A DNA stretch of 64,000 nt from Firmicutes bacterium TM09-10. GTDB lineage: Bacteria > Bacillota > Clostridia > Lachnospirales > Lachnospiraceae. Positions 6,946-16,513 of the stretch are shown one piece after another. The translations under genes were made by a program, and so were the position numbers. Under the pieces are notes generated by a model, which saw only the letters and a list, made by a program, of their open reading frames with translations, had not been told where the DNA came from and did no database searches. The stretch is taken from the NCBI GenBank assembly GCA_003481005.1, contig QUKC01000012.1, positions 1 through 64,000 on the forward strand, read 5' to 3'. How positions within the stretch are numbered: the stretch's first letter is position 1; each line of letters begins with the position of its first letter.

Positions 6946-8403
6946 TTAATTTGGCTTTTCTGCACCTAAGATTGCAATATTTTCTTCCTTCAAATCCCAA
7001 AACCAGATATCGTCTATTTCCGACGCTCCCTCCAAAAAGGATTCCCGCCATGTCCGGTACTTAGCTCCATCTACAGGCTCCATATCATAGTTTCCATCCC
7101 AGTCGGCAGGCAGCAGATAATAAACGACACCGTCTTGATCTGCATCGATATCGTTCGGAAAAACTTCTCCCTGTTCCTTCGTCTTTGCTACGCTTTTATC
7201 CCACGCATCTGCTCCGCCGCAGATTTCATACTGATCAGTTTCGGCATTATAGCGGTATAGAAAATATGGCCAGAATTCTCCGGCAAGTCCCTGATTATGC
7301 GACCATTGTGCTTCAATCACTCCATTGTCATAACAGGTCAGCGCCGGAAACTCACACAGCTCTACATAAGTGCCGTTATCTCCGTATCCCCAGATATATT
7401 CTACCGTATCCGCCATCGAAGCACCTGTCCAGTTGAGCAACAGCTCTTCTTGTCCATCGCCATCTACATCGTACAAAGCAAAATACGTGCTTTCCTGTCC
7501 ATAGGTATCCGGCACTCCATGATCTGTTCCCTCGATTTTTCCGAAACAATATGCATCCCACAGGATTTTGCCAAACGCTTTTGTCTGTTCCTCTGCCGAA
7601 AAAGGCTCTGCCCCATAAACTGCAAGAACGCCATAATAAGTGCCTACGGTTCCCGCATCGGCAGTATATTGCCCGACGTCCTCAATTCCGTATCTTAAAA
7701 GAAAATAGTCCAGATCATGGAGCACCTTATAGAGTTCATTCGCATACTGCATCTCATGCGTTGTCTGCGCCATTCGCGTCAGATCCATCAGCTGCTGTAA
7801 ATCTGCTGCCAGGGCTTCATTTTTTACAAAGGACTTCATTTCGGAAATCAAATCGATAAAATCTGCCGCGTCAAAGCTATTCGTCACAATTCCAGGCTCC
7901 GTATAGGTTTCCGCAAATTCCTCTTCTGTGATATTTTCCGCTTTCATGATGACATCCTTCGGATAGATCGCCTGATGATACCACCAGCCCAGCTGAATGT
8001 CGCCTTTGCAGTCAAAATACTTCCAGTATGGGCTTTCTTTATCTGACAGCTTTTTAAAGAGGTTGTCATTCAGATATGCGGATTCCATTTGAAGATTTGC
8101 AACTTTGATATTTTCCCTCAGTCTGGAAATTTCCGTCTCCGGCATCCCATCCAGCGTTTTTTCCCGCATGGCAAGGACTTCTTCTTTGGAGGGTCTTACG
8201 TTGTCGGAAGCCGACTTTATTTCCGCTGTTTCTGCATCCGCGTCAGTCTGCTGCATCACGGTTTCCGGAACGCCTGTCTGGGATTCCGTAAAATTATTTT
8301 CCGGTACCGCAGATACAGATTCCGAAAAACCTGCCTGCTGCCCGCAGCCGGTCAGGGTAAAACATAATAAAATTGACAAAACGTATTTTCTGAAATTTTT
8401 CAT
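6946..8403 (-). CDS. Lipoprotein of unknown function
   Basis: 485 aa from ATG 8403 (GGGAGA upstream). The N-terminus is a lipoprotein signal: KNFRKYVLSILLCFTLTGC with lipobox LTGC, so Cys near residue 19 would be lipidated. A low-complexity acidic linker follows (about residues 20-70). The middle part is helical; near residue 310 YFALYDVDGDGQEELLLNW resembles an FG-GAP/VCBS-type calcium-loop strand, with a related stretch near the C-terminus. I do not recognise a family for the whole protein. It is monocistronic with a terminator-like hairpin before it. Confidence 0.75.
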   Translation of the reverse strand: MKNFRKYVLSILLCFTLTGCGQQAGFSESVSAVPENNFTESQTGVPETVMQQTDADAETAEIKSASDNVRPSKEEVLAMREKTLDGMPETEISRLRENIKVANLQMESAYLNDNLFKKLSDKESPYWKYFDCKGDIQLGWWYHQAIYPKDVIMKAENITEEEFAETYTEPGIVTNSFDAADFIDLISEMKSFVKNEALAADLQQLMDLTRMAQTTHEMQYANELYKVLHDLDYFLLRYGIEDVGQYTADAGTVGTYYGVLAVYGAEPFSAEEQTKAFGKILWDAYCFGKIEGTDHGVPDTYGQESTYFALYDVDGDGQEELLLNWTGASMADTVEYIWGYGDNGTYVELCEFPALTCYDNGVIEAQWSHNQGLAGEFWPYFLYRYNAETDQYEICGGADAWDKSVAKTKEQGEVFPNDIDADQDGVVYYLLPADWDGNYDMEPVDGAKYRTWRESFLEGASEIDDIWFWDLKEENIAILGAEKPN

Positions 8404-8466
8404 AATGGTCTCCCGCTCGGATGTTTCTCCATCCATGCCATGATACGCCAACAGCTCATTCCATCC

Positions 8467-8510
8467 AAAAACAGCGGTTTGAAACTACATCACAAATTTC
8501 AAACCGCTGT
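8467..8510 (-). terminator. Long hairpin with T-run (minus)
   Basis: ACAGCGGTTTGAAA (8471-8484) pairs perfectly with TTTCAAACCGCTGT (8497-8510); read on the minus strand it is followed by TTTTTGG. It would terminate transcripts coming from the cytidylate-kinase-like gene. Confidence 0.75.
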
Positions 8511-8566
8511 TATTCCTGACAATAGACTGCTCACAAAGCATTTGTTCTATTGTTTCACTTTTGTTT

Positions 8567-8729
8567 TACTGCTCTTTTTGTTCAAAATGTAACTGTTCCG
8601 TACCCTCACAGTTACGTGCAAAAATCCATTCCAAATCGGCTGTGCCGATAGGATTTTTGCCTTCCAGTTTAAATTCTCTTACGGTCAGCGCAGTAAATGC
8701 GCAGACCTACTGCTCTTTTTGTTCAAAAT
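8567..8729 (-). repeat. 22-bp direct repeat of the kinase gene end
   Basis: TACTGCTCTTTTTGTTCAAA plus AT occurs at 8567-8588 and 8708-8729. Read on the minus strand both encode the C-terminal FEQKEQ followed by a stop (TAG at the real end, TAA at the downstream copy). The period, 141 bp, is 47 codons, and the stretch between stays open in the kinase frame. Confidence 0.85.
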
Positions 8730-9336
8730 CTTCAATGATCTGCGTAATCAGCTTCACGGTTCCATCAATACCGAGAACCGAGCTGTTTAAACAGAAATCG
8801 TAGCTGTCTGCGCGTCCCCACTTTTTGGAGGAATAATAGTTGTAGTAGCTCTGACGCTGCTTATCCTTCTTGATCATCATGTCTCTTGCCTTGGATTCGT
8901 TCAAGTCAGGATATTTCTTCACCAGACGTTTGATCTTCGTCTCTTCGTCCGCGTAGATAAAGAAATGCAGGCAGTTTTTCATGTCGTGCAGCGCATAGTC
9001 TGCGCAGCGGCCAACCAATACGCACGGACCTTCTTTTGCGATACTCTTGATCGCATCAAACTGTGCCAGAAAAACTTTATGACTAATCGGCATGTCCATA
9101 AAGGTGGATGTATTGTAGCCGAAGGAATAAGTATCCATGACCAGATTGTAGAGGAAAGAGTTGGTCGGACGTTCATCATGCGTCTTAATCATCTCTTCGC
9201 AAAATCCGCTGTCCTTGGCGGCTCTGGATAACAGCTCCTTGTCATAACATTTGATGCCGAAATGCTCCGCAAGCTTTTCCCCAATCTCACGGCCACCGGA
9301 ACCAAACTGACGTCCAATCGTAATCACTGTATTCAT
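8707..9336 (-). CDS. Cytidylate kinase-like family protein
   Basis: 209 aa. N-terminal P-loop-like GRQFGSGGREIGEKLAEH, then LVGRCADYALHD near residue 110 and a lid region RQSYYNYYSSKKWG. This matches the cytidylate kinase-like family widespread in Clostridia, a P-loop nucleotide kinase fold of uncertain substrate. ATG at 9336 with GAGAGGG upstream and a good promoter at 9369-9397. The stop TAG (8707-8709) is followed in frame by 46 more codons that end with the same FEQKEQ; see findings. Confidence 0.85.
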   Translation of the reverse strand: MNTVITIGRQFGSGGREIGEKLAEHFGIKCYDKELLSRAAKDSGFCEEMIKTHDERPTNSFLYNLVMDTYSFGYNTSTFMDMPISHKVFLAQFDAIKSIAKEGPCVLVGRCADYALHDMKNCLHFFIYADEETKIKRLVKKYPDLNESKARDMMIKKDKQRQSYYNYYSSKKWGRADSYDFCLNSSVLGIDGTVKLITQIIEDFEQKEQ

Positions 9337-9368
9337 AGCATCACCCTCTCTTCGTTGTTGATACTGTT

Positions 9369-9397
9369 ATTATATACAATTCCCACGAAGAATTCAA
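9369..9397 (-). promoter_or_regulatory. Sigma-A promoter of the cytidylate kinase-like gene
   Basis: On the minus strand TTGAAT (9397-9392), 17-base spacer, TATAAT (9374-9369), about 33 bases before the start codon. The -35 touches the last codons of the upstream alpha-glucosidase gene. Confidence 0.75.
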
Positions 9398-11101
9398 CTA
9401 TTTTTTCGTCGTTTCCACCACAATCAACTGATATGGATGCAGAATCAGGTTGTCACCAATTCTCGTCACCTGCGGCAGATTGACAAAAACCACTTCCTCA
9501 TAATCCTCTTTTAAGGTCAGGAAACGCTCTGCCGGGCTTTCATTGCAGATTACAGTCAGACACTGCTTACCGAGACAACGCTTAAATGCAAAAATCTTTT
9601 CCTGATCCTCGTACATCGGTTCAAACGTACCATAAGTCAGTAAATCACGGTATTCCTCCGACTTGCGGAAGCACAGCAAGCGCCTGTAAAAATTCAATAC
9701 AGAACCGTATTCCTTTTCCTGCCGCGCCACATTGATCTCAGGATAATTCGGATTGACCTTCAGCCAGGGTTTTCCGGTTGTAAAACCAGCATTTTCCGCG
9801 TCACTCCATTGCATCGGTGTTCTGGCGTTATCACGGCTTTCCCGCGCACAGCCAGCAAACGCCTTTTCTTCCGGGAATCCACAGGCAACTGCATAACGAT
9901 AGTTGTCCAGCGTCATGATATCATCAATATCTTCCAATTCGAAGGGACAGTTTGTCATGCCGATTTCCTGTCCCTGATATAAAAACGGCATACCGCGCTG
10001 CAGTACCTGCAGACCGGCAAGCGCCGATACACTGGCAAAGCCGTAATCCTCGTCCGGGATATAGATCGTCGCACCACGCGCCATATCATGATTTTCGATA
10101 ATATTTGCCTCAAATGCAATATCTCCAAGCAGCTTCTGGTTGACAAACACATCCTGTTTCCATTCGTCCGGGTTCATGTTCCGGTCAAACTCACACTGAC
10201 AGGTTCCTTTTTTATAGCTTTGGATCGGATCAAAGGCAAACATCGTGGAAAAATATCCGTCCTCTCCGATAAATTCTTCCAGCTGCTCCCTGTCGACCTC
10301 GAACACCTCTCCGACCGTAAACGCATCGTGGGGCGCAAAGCAGCGTTCCTTTAATTCTCTTAAAAAGACGCCAATGCCATTTTTCGTCCCGCCGTCGCGC
10401 TTCTGCATCCGGGTGATGCTGTTGGTTAAAAAGCCTTTGCCGTCCGGTCCGTCCACCGGAAGATCTTCCCAGGTCAGGTCTTTTTTAATGTTGATGATGG
10501 CGTCAATCCGGAAGCCTGCGATGCCGCGGTCAAGCCACCAGTTGACCATCTTGTAGATTTCCTCTCGCAGGGCAGGATTTTCCCAGTTTAAATCCGGCTG
10601 CTCTTTGGCATAGGCATGGTAATAATATAAATTCTCCTGTCCGGGCAGCTTTTCCCAGACACTGCCGCCAAAATAGCTGCGCCAGTTGTTCGGCTCTTTT
10701 CCGTCTTTTCCCTCTTTCAGGTAAAAATAATCGCCATAAGGACCTTTAGGATCTGCAATCGCTTTCCGGAACCAGGCATGCTGATCGGAGCAATGATTGA
10801 CCACAAGATCCATGATGATTGAGATGTTTTTCTTTTTGGCTTCTGCGATCAGACGATCCATATCCTCCAGCGTACCAAAACGCGGGTCGATATTCTCATA
10901 ATCGGAAATATCATATCCATTATCCACCATCGGGGACGGATAGACCGGAGAAAGCCATAAAATATCAACGCCGAGCTGTTCCAGATAAGGAAGCTTCTCG
11001 ATCACACCGGTGAGATCTCCGACACCATCCCCATTTGTGTCTAAAAAGCTCTTCGGGTAAATCTGATATCCGATCTTTTCATGCCACCATTTTTTCTTCA
11101 T
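9398..11101 (-). CDS. GH13 alpha-glucosidase / oligo-1,6-glucosidase
   Basis: 567 aa cytosolic glycoside hydrolase, no signal peptide. GH13 regions in order: DLVVNHCS near 98, GFRIDAI with nucleophile D200, TVGEVFEV with acid/base E265, and NIIENHDM with D339. The N-terminus WWHEKIGYQIYPKSFLDTNGDGVGDL is typical of the GH13 alpha-glucosidase group that cleaves alpha-1,4 or alpha-1,6 glucosides such as isomaltose; trehalose-6-phosphate hydrolase is the main alternative. No sugar transporter is adjacent, so the substrate cannot be inferred. The downstream end of the Nudix gene overlaps its start by 4 bases, so both are probably one operon. Confidence 0.92.
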   Translation of the reverse strand: MKKKWWHEKIGYQIYPKSFLDTNGDGVGDLTGVIEKLPYLEQLGVDILWLSPVYPSPMVDNGYDISDYENIDPRFGTLEDMDRLIAEAKKKNISIIMDLVVNHCSDQHAWFRKAIADPKGPYGDYFYLKEGKDGKEPNNWRSYFGGSVWEKLPGQENLYYYHAYAKEQPDLNWENPALREEIYKMVNWWLDRGIAGFRIDAIINIKKDLTWEDLPVDGPDGKGFLTNSITRMQKRDGGTKNGIGVFLRELKERCFAPHDAFTVGEVFEVDREQLEEFIGEDGYFSTMFAFDPIQSYKKGTCQCEFDRNMNPDEWKQDVFVNQKLLGDIAFEANIIENHDMARGATIYIPDEDYGFASVSALAGLQVLQRGMPFLYQGQEIGMTNCPFELEDIDDIMTLDNYRYAVACGFPEEKAFAGCARESRDNARTPMQWSDAENAGFTTGKPWLKVNPNYPEINVARQEKEYGSVLNFYRRLLCFRKSEEYRDLLTYGTFEPMYEDQEKIFAFKRCLGKQCLTVICNESPAERFLTLKEDYEEVVFVNLPQVTRIGDNLILHPYQLIVVETTKK

Positions 11102-11694
11102 TTGTCCTCATCCTCCTGTTTCGGATCGTTTTTATTCCAAAGCTCTGCTCCCTCTGTAAAGAAAAATGCCGCCATCTGGGAACGGGAAGAAAATTCCTGC
11201 GTTTCCAAAAGCGCTTTTACTTCCTCCCGGCTGTAAAAACGTGCGGAAATTTCTTCATTATCAGACGTATGGTCTGAAAAATCCCCGCCTGACTCTACAA
11301 AGGCGATATAGGTTTTCGTATCGGAAAAACCGACTGCAGAATAGGAGGGCGGCAGGATCTTCAGCATTTTTTTCACCGAAAGTCCTGTTTCCTCATACAG
11401 CTCCCTGCGGATACATTCCTCAATCGTTTCTCCTTTTTCCTGCATCCCGGCGCATAGGTTGAAAATCGTTTTATTGATGCTCATGCGAAACTCCCTTAAA
11501 AGGAGCATTTTCCCATCCTGGAATGCAACAATAGAGACACCGCTTGCCCGTCTGCCAAGATCCTGCACATCTTCCAGCTCTTTTCGGCTGACGATTTCAT
11601 AGGTTTTTAATTTGCCTGCTTTATTTTCATAGGACAGCTCATAATTTTTCAGATATTTGCCGTCCCGCACCTTTTTCATGCCAAGAAATTTCAT
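11098..11694 (-). CDS. Nudix hydrolase
   Basis: 198 aa. Nudix box GMQEKGETIEECIRRELYEE followed by TGL (about residues 88-110) is complete. The N-terminal beta-rich part (KYLKNYELSYENKAGKLKTYE) and the length are like ADP-ribose pyrophosphatase-type enzymes, but the substrate is not certain. It overlaps the alpha-glucosidase start by 4 bases (ATGA-type), so they are likely translationally coupled. Confidence 0.88.
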   Translation of the reverse strand: MKFLGMKKVRDGKYLKNYELSYENKAGKLKTYEIVSRKELEDVQDLGRRASGVSIVAFQDGKMLLLREFRMSINKTIFNLCAGMQEKGETIEECIRRELYEETGLSVKKMLKILPPSYSAVGFSDTKTYIAFVESGGDFSDHTSDNEEISARFYSREEVKALLETQEFSSRSQMAAFFFTEGAELWNKNDPKQEDEDK

Positions 11695-11725
11695 GCCTTT
11701 TCCCTGCCTGTCTGATCGATTTCGG

Positions 11726-13030
11726 TTATCGCTGTACCCCTGTGGGTTTCAGCCCCTTTAACTGCTCTGCCAGTGTGCCTTTGACCTTTTTGCGTGTCAG
11801 CTCCACCAGTTCAAGGGCAGTGATGTCCACGACGCGAACCGGGACCGGATCCTCTTTACAAAGGCTGCGCAGCTCCTCCAACAGTTCTTTTGCCGCCTGC
11901 CGGTCTTTCTGATTGATAAAATCTATCAAAATAATACCGGAAAGATTGCGCAGCCGGATCTGGCGCGCTGTTTCCTGCGCCGCTTCTCGATTGATCAGGG
12001 CAAAGGTCTCTTCCACATTTTTGGAGCCATCATATTTTCCTGTATTGACATCGATCACCGTAAGCGCTTCTGTTGGTTCGATGACCAGATATCCGCCGGA
12101 TTTTAGCCAGACGCGCTTCAACAGCGCTTCTTCCAGCTTCCCGGCAAGCCCATAGAGTGCAAACAGGTTCGGTCGGCTGTCTCTGTAGAACGAAATTTCC
12201 GGACATTTCGTGCCTCCCGGCAGCTCCGGAGTTCTTTTGCCGAACCGCTCCACAGAATCAGCTGCGACAGCGGGCACTCTTTTCTCTGTGCCGGATGCAC
12301 CGCTGCCGTACAAATCCTCCAGCGCGGTATAGACGAGGGTTTCATCTGTCACGATCTTATCCGGCAGCTGCTTATGCGAGAGAAGCTCTATCAGCCAGCC
12401 GGGGCGTTCCTCCGAAATCATGGAAAAGACCGTCCGGCTTCTGCCGACGCTTAAAAGCTTCTGCGCCTTTTCGAGAAGAGCGTTTGCCTCGCGTAAAAGG
12501 GCTGTATCCGCAGCATCCCCCGCCGCAGTCCGCACCACCAGTGTCATTCCATCCGGAACGGTTACACTTTGCAGCACTTCCCGGAAATGATCTGCCGTCT
12601 CTTTTGGGAGCTGCTTGGAATATCGCACGCCGTGTCCGCCGTCCAGAACGACTGCTGCCAGCCGCCCCTCCAGGCTGATCTTCGCTGTCAGGGCAGGCTC
12701 TTTTGTCTTTAATGCATCGCGCATCACCTGCACCAAAATCTCATCGCCTGCCAGCAATCTGCCATCCCAGCGGCGGTTCGTCAGCACCGGAGCCTGTGCT
12801 TCTTTGAAAGGCAGGTAACAGGTCTGTCCACCAGCGATCTCCACAAATGCAGCGTCAATATTTTTTACCACATGCTTGACTTTTCCGACGTAAATATTTC
12901 CCAGAAGCGACCGTCCCTCCAGATGGGGATGAACCTCTGTCAGTTTGCCCTTTTCCAAATAAAAGGAAGTTAAAACCGGTTCTGTATGTTCCTTTAAAAC
13001 CGCTCTTGTGATCACGCATACACTGCTCAA
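11726..13030 (-). CDS. rng: Ribonuclease G/E family protein
   Basis: 434 aa. The S1 RNA-binding segment GNIYVGKVKHVVKNIDAAFV is near residue 45; the catalytic DNase I-like domain shows TVIDVNTGKYDG (metal-binding Asp) near 315 and IILIDFINQ near 360. No CPxC zinc-link is visible after the catalytic domain, as in short Firmicute forms. The enzyme makes endonucleolytic cuts in rRNA precursors and mRNA. It is the last gene of a coupled set with the DUF2344 and TIGR03960 genes (4-base overlap with the former), the usual Clostridia arrangement; the ribosomal L21/L27 genes that often follow are absent here. Confidence 0.92.
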   Translation of the reverse strand: MSSVCVITRAVLKEHTEPVLTSFYLEKGKLTEVHPHLEGRSLLGNIYVGKVKHVVKNIDAAFVEIAGGQTCYLPFKEAQAPVLTNRRWDGRLLAGDEILVQVMRDALKTKEPALTAKISLEGRLAAVVLDGGHGVRYSKQLPKETADHFREVLQSVTVPDGMTLVVRTAAGDAADTALLREANALLEKAQKLLSVGRSRTVFSMISEERPGWLIELLSHKQLPDKIVTDETLVYTALEDLYGSGASGTEKRVPAVAADSVERFGKRTPELPGGTKCPEISFYRDSRPNLFALYGLAGKLEEALLKRVWLKSGGYLVIEPTEALTVIDVNTGKYDGSKNVEETFALINREAAQETARQIRLRNLSGIILIDFINQKDRQAAKELLEELRSLCKEDPVPVRVVDITALELVELTRKKVKGTLAEQLKGLKPTGVQR

Positions 13031-13728
13031 AATGCTTCTCCTATCGCATCCAGCGGAACAAAGGAAGGCTCTTCTTTCGTTCCCGTATTCATCCAGGTTT
13101 CCATGCGCACGGTCTGCAGCTCAATCTTTGACGCCTCCAGACCTGCGAGGGAAAGGACTGCATCCGTTACGAACTCCGGACGGATATTTCCGCCGCTGCT
13201 TGCATCTACCATAAATACCAACGCGCCGTCGTCGATGTGACAGTCATAAATACCGGACCGAATATCGACCTCTGCCGTGCTGCGCTTGGTTTCCTTTGTA
13301 ATCCAGAGTTCCTTTTTGGAAAGCAGCCCGTCCACCGCGCTCTGACAGCCTGCAAAGCTCTTTTCGGGATCTTTAAATGCTACTGCATAGGTTGCCGCAG
13401 CGACGCTCGCCATCGCGTTTCCCGCCTTTTCCGGCAGCATCTTTACACTCAGGATATCGATTCCGTAAGGACATGCCTCCTGCAGGCGCTCCTTAAAATC
13501 CTCTGCGCCATCAGACGAAGCGATTTCCACGTCCATATATTCGCCCACGCTGCACAGTCCGACACCCAGCGGCGCAGCAAAGCTCATGACCTGATGCGGA
13601 TTAAATCCATGTGTATACACAACATCCAGTCCGGCTCTGCGGATTGCTTTCTGGAAAAAGCGCAGCACATCCAGATGTCCCGTAAAACGCAGCGGACCAT
13701 ATTTCGCAAATTTTACACGTACCATCAT
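13027..13728 (-). CDS. TIGR03936/DUF2344 radical SAM-associated protein
   Basis: 233 aa from ATG 13728, which overlaps the stop of the radical SAM gene as ATGA; GGAGGGG lies upstream inside that gene. The motif VRVKFAKYGPLRFTGHLDVLR at the start and YTHGFNPHQVMSFAAPLG near 40 are the signature of DUF2344. In many genomes this domain is fused to, or directly follows, the TIGR03960 B12-type radical SAM protein, so the two should act together. The reaction is unknown. Confidence 0.9.
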   Translation of the reverse strand: MMVRVKFAKYGPLRFTGHLDVLRFFQKAIRRAGLDVVYTHGFNPHQVMSFAAPLGVGLCSVGEYMDVEIASSDGAEDFKERLQEACPYGIDILSVKMLPEKAGNAMASVAAATYAVAFKDPEKSFAGCQSAVDGLLSKKELWITKETKRSTAEVDIRSGIYDCHIDDGALVFMVDASSGGNIRPEFVTDAVLSLAGLEASKIELQTVRMETWMNTGTKEEPSFVPLDAIGEAF

Positions 13729-15698
13729 ACCGCATCCCCTCCTCTTTGTTCGAAACAGATTCCGCCGCCGAAGCGCGCAGCGCCGCAGCCCTGACACTGC
13801 ATCTTACAGTTGGGCGTTACGACAGCCTCCGCTGCACGTTTCCATTCCCGCAAAAGGAAGGCTCTGTTTACGCCGCAGTCCAGGAAATCCCATGGGAAAA
13901 CTTCCTCATCGCTGCGCGTTCTTGTCGTATAAAAGTCCATATCGACATTGCACTCCTGAAAGCAGTCCACCCAGGTCTGATACTTGAAGTATTCGCCCCA
14001 GGCATCGTAAATACAGCCTTTTTCATACGCCTTTAAAATCACGTCGGCAACCTTTCTGTCGCCGCGGGCAAACACGCCCTCTAAAACGCTGACGTCCGCC
14101 TCATGCCAGTTGTATTTGATCCGCTTCTGGTTGAGCTGTTCACGCACCGCCTGCTTGGTCAGCGCTGCCTTATCCAAAAACTGTTCCTTTGTACACATCG
14201 GTGCCCACTGAAAGGGAGTGAAGGGCTTCGGGATAAAGAAGGATGTACTGGAAACGATCTGTACCGGCCCGTTTCTCTTTTCTTTTGGAACAACCTCATA
14301 ATAGAGGGCTGCAATCTTGTTGGACAGTTCTGCGATGCCACGAATATCTTCTTCTGTTTCAAAGGGCAGCCCCAGCATGAAATACAGCTTCACGCGGCTC
14401 CATCCGCCCTCAAATGCAAGTCCTGCGCCCTTTAAAATCACTTCTTCGGTCAGTCCCTTGTTGATGACATTTCTCAGGCGCTGACTTCCTGCTTCCGGTG
14501 CAAAGGTCAGGCTGCTCTTTTTCACATCCTGTACCTTTCCCATAACGTCTAAAGAAAACGCATCAATTCGCAGAGAAGGCAGGGAAATGTTCACTTTTTT
14601 CTCCTGACAGGTCGTCATCAGGAAGTCTACCAGCTCTTCCAGATGGGAATAGTCGCTGGAACTCAAAGAGCTCAAGGAAATTTCTTCCTGACCGGTACTT
14701 TCCAGCATCGTCGTCGCATAATGTTTGAGTGTCTCAAGGCTCTTTTCGCGCACCGGGCGATACAACTGCCCAGCCTGACAGAAACGACAGCCGCGGATAC
14801 AGCCGCGCTGAATTTCCAAAACGACACGATCCTGTGTTGCACGGATAAACGGAACCACCGGTTTCTCCGGATACGGCGCATTGTCGAGATCCATCACGAT
14901 TTCCTTTGTAATCTTTGCCGGAACACCCTCCTTGATCGGGACAAAAGATGCGATCGTCCCGTCCTCTTTATAGGATACTTCATACAGGGACGGCACATAC
15001 ATGCCGGGCACTTCCCTCGCCGCGCGCAGAAGAAATTCCTGACGGCTGCCGCCTTTTTCTTTTACTTCTTTATAGACGTCCAGCAGCTTCCGGTACGCAG
15101 TTTCTCCCTCTCCGATGTAGAAGAGATCAAAAAATTCCGCGATCGGTTCCGGATTGTAGCTGCAGGGTCCGCCGCCAATCACGATGGGATCTTCTTCGGT
15201 ACGGTCTTTTGCAAGCAGCGGAATCCCGGACAAATCCAGCACCTGCAGGACGTTTGTATAACACATTTCGTACTGCAGCGTGATGCCTAAAAAGTCAAAA
15301 TTTTTCACCGGCTCCTGAGATTCCAGGGCAAACAGCGGGATTTTTTTCTCACGCATGATTTTATCCAGATCCAGCCACGGCGAATAAACCCGCTCACACC
15401 ACACGTCGTCATAACGGTTGAACATATCGTAGAGAATCTGGATGCCGAGGTGAGACATGCCGATCTCGTAGACGTCCGGAAAACACATGGCAAACCGGAC
15501 CATTCCCGGTGTAAGTGTTTTCATGACGGAATTGACCTCCCCACCGACATAACGTGCAGGAGAAGAAACACTCATCAGGATGTCATCCCCGAGGGCAAGC
15601 TTTCGCTCTCTGCCATTTGAAAGTTCTTCTGCACCGATGCAGCGCTGTGCCAGCTGCCGTGCCGAAAGCCCTTCGATATTTGATGTTAATCTTTTCAT
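13725..15698 (-). CDS. TIGR03960 family B12-binding-type radical SAM protein
   Basis: 657 aa from ATG 15698 (AGGGAAAA upstream); an in-frame ATG lies 21 bases earlier. An N-terminal B12-binding-like Rossmann region (about 45-230) shows VRFAMCFPDVYEIGMSHLG and IVIGGGPCSYNPEPI. The radical SAM cluster CIRGCRFCQ (CxxxCxxC) follows near residue 310. The C-terminus carries CKMQCQGCGA, a possible extra cluster or metal site. Function of the family is unknown; it is conserved next to DUF2344 and RNase G in Clostridia, suggesting a role in RNA or ribosome modification (inference). Confidence 0.9.
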   Translation of the reverse strand: MKRLTSNIEGLSARQLAQRCIGAEELSNGRERKLALGDDILMSVSSPARYVGGEVNSVMKTLTPGMVRFAMCFPDVYEIGMSHLGIQILYDMFNRYDDVWCERVYSPWLDLDKIMREKKIPLFALESQEPVKNFDFLGITLQYEMCYTNVLQVLDLSGIPLLAKDRTEEDPIVIGGGPCSYNPEPIAEFFDLFYIGEGETAYRKLLDVYKEVKEKGGSRQEFLLRAAREVPGMYVPSLYEVSYKEDGTIASFVPIKEGVPAKITKEIVMDLDNAPYPEKPVVPFIRATQDRVVLEIQRGCIRGCRFCQAGQLYRPVREKSLETLKHYATTMLESTGQEEISLSSLSSSDYSHLEELVDFLMTTCQEKKVNISLPSLRIDAFSLDVMGKVQDVKKSSLTFAPEAGSQRLRNVINKGLTEEVILKGAGLAFEGGWSRVKLYFMLGLPFETEEDIRGIAELSNKIAALYYEVVPKEKRNGPVQIVSSTSFFIPKPFTPFQWAPMCTKEQFLDKAALTKQAVREQLNQKRIKYNWHEADVSVLEGVFARGDRKVADVILKAYEKGCIYDAWGEYFKYQTWVDCFQECNVDMDFYTTRTRSDEEVFPWDFLDCGVNRAFLLREWKRAAEAVVTPNCKMQCQGCGAARFGGGICFEQRGGDAV

Positions 15699-15868
15699 TT
15701 TTCCCTGTTTCCTTACCATTTTTTATCTGCTGCCGGTGTGGCTTTAAAATATTCGGTACGGGTTGCTTCCCGCAGCCAGAACACAGAACCCCGATAGCGC
15801 AGATTTTTCCCATTTTGAAAATGGACATTATGGTATGATTATAGGGTATTTCCGGCTTCGTTGCAAGG

Positions 15869-16231
15869 CTAATGCAGTGCCTCCACCGTAGAATTTCCAA
15901 TTACAGAAGTTTCCAGCTGCCTGTTTATCACGGCAACTGCACTCTGCCCCTTCCAGTCAATCTGATTTTTATCCAGATAGATCACGCAAGCAAACAGAAT
16001 CAGGCTGATTGCCAGCCGCAGCCCAAACATAGGCCCCTTATGCCCCTGCTGCCGGATTCTGTCATATTCTGCCAGTTCCAAACCATCGTCTCCATACAGC
16101 ATTTCACTGTTTTTACCAGTTCCGTACAAAATATCTTCCCGATTTTTTACCTTCATCCGGTTTAAATTCTGTTCCTGCCGAAGGTATCTGGTCAGCTCCA
16201 GCTTTCTTTCCGCATCTTCCATGGGATCCAT
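15869..16231 (-). CDS. Small single-pass membrane protein
   Basis: 120 aa. The first ~65 residues are charged and soluble (KLELTRYLRQEQNLNRMKVKN), then one transmembrane helix GLRLAISLILFACVIYL, then a short outside tail. Probably N-in. I do not recognise the family. It stands alone between the histidine operon and the radical SAM gene, with short intergenic gaps on both sides. Confidence 0.6.
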   Translation of the reverse strand: MDPMEDAERKLELTRYLRQEQNLNRMKVKNREDILYGTGKNSEMLYGDDGLELAEYDRIRQQGHKGPMFGLRLAISLILFACVIYLDKNQIDWKGQSAVAVINRQLETSVIGNSTVEALH

Positions 16232-16397
16232 CCTTTCCGCTTTATAGTTTACATAATATTTTTATGTAAACCATTATAGTGTAGAGTATTCTATTCATCT
16301 GTATGATGGCGCATCTGAAAAAATAATCCGCAAAACCGGAAAATACATGTACCGGAAGTATTCCATTGTCCTAAAACAAAAATTTGAGGAACCAAAA

Positions 16398-16441
16398 CGG
16401 GCGCCGAACCCTTTTTGCTTTCAAAGGATTTGACGCCCGGT
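16398..16441 (-). terminator. Terminator of the histidine operon
   Basis: CGGGCG (about 16398-16403) pairs with CGCCCG (about 16434-16439), with an inner AACCCTTT/AAAGGATT pairing; on the minus strand the stem is followed by TTTTGG. It lies about 75 bases past the hisIE stop. Confidence 0.55.
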
Positions 16442-16513
16442 CTTTTCTCTTTTCCGGATCCAAATTTCATGCGAAGACGCATCTGCCGCGCTACGCTGCT
16501 TTCCGATACATTT

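Noticed and set aside
13728..13797. Longer N-terminus for the DUF2344 protein
   Set aside because: The extra 23 codons lie inside the radical SAM gene end and are Arg/Cys-rich; the ATGA overlap with a ribosome binding site fits ATG 13728.
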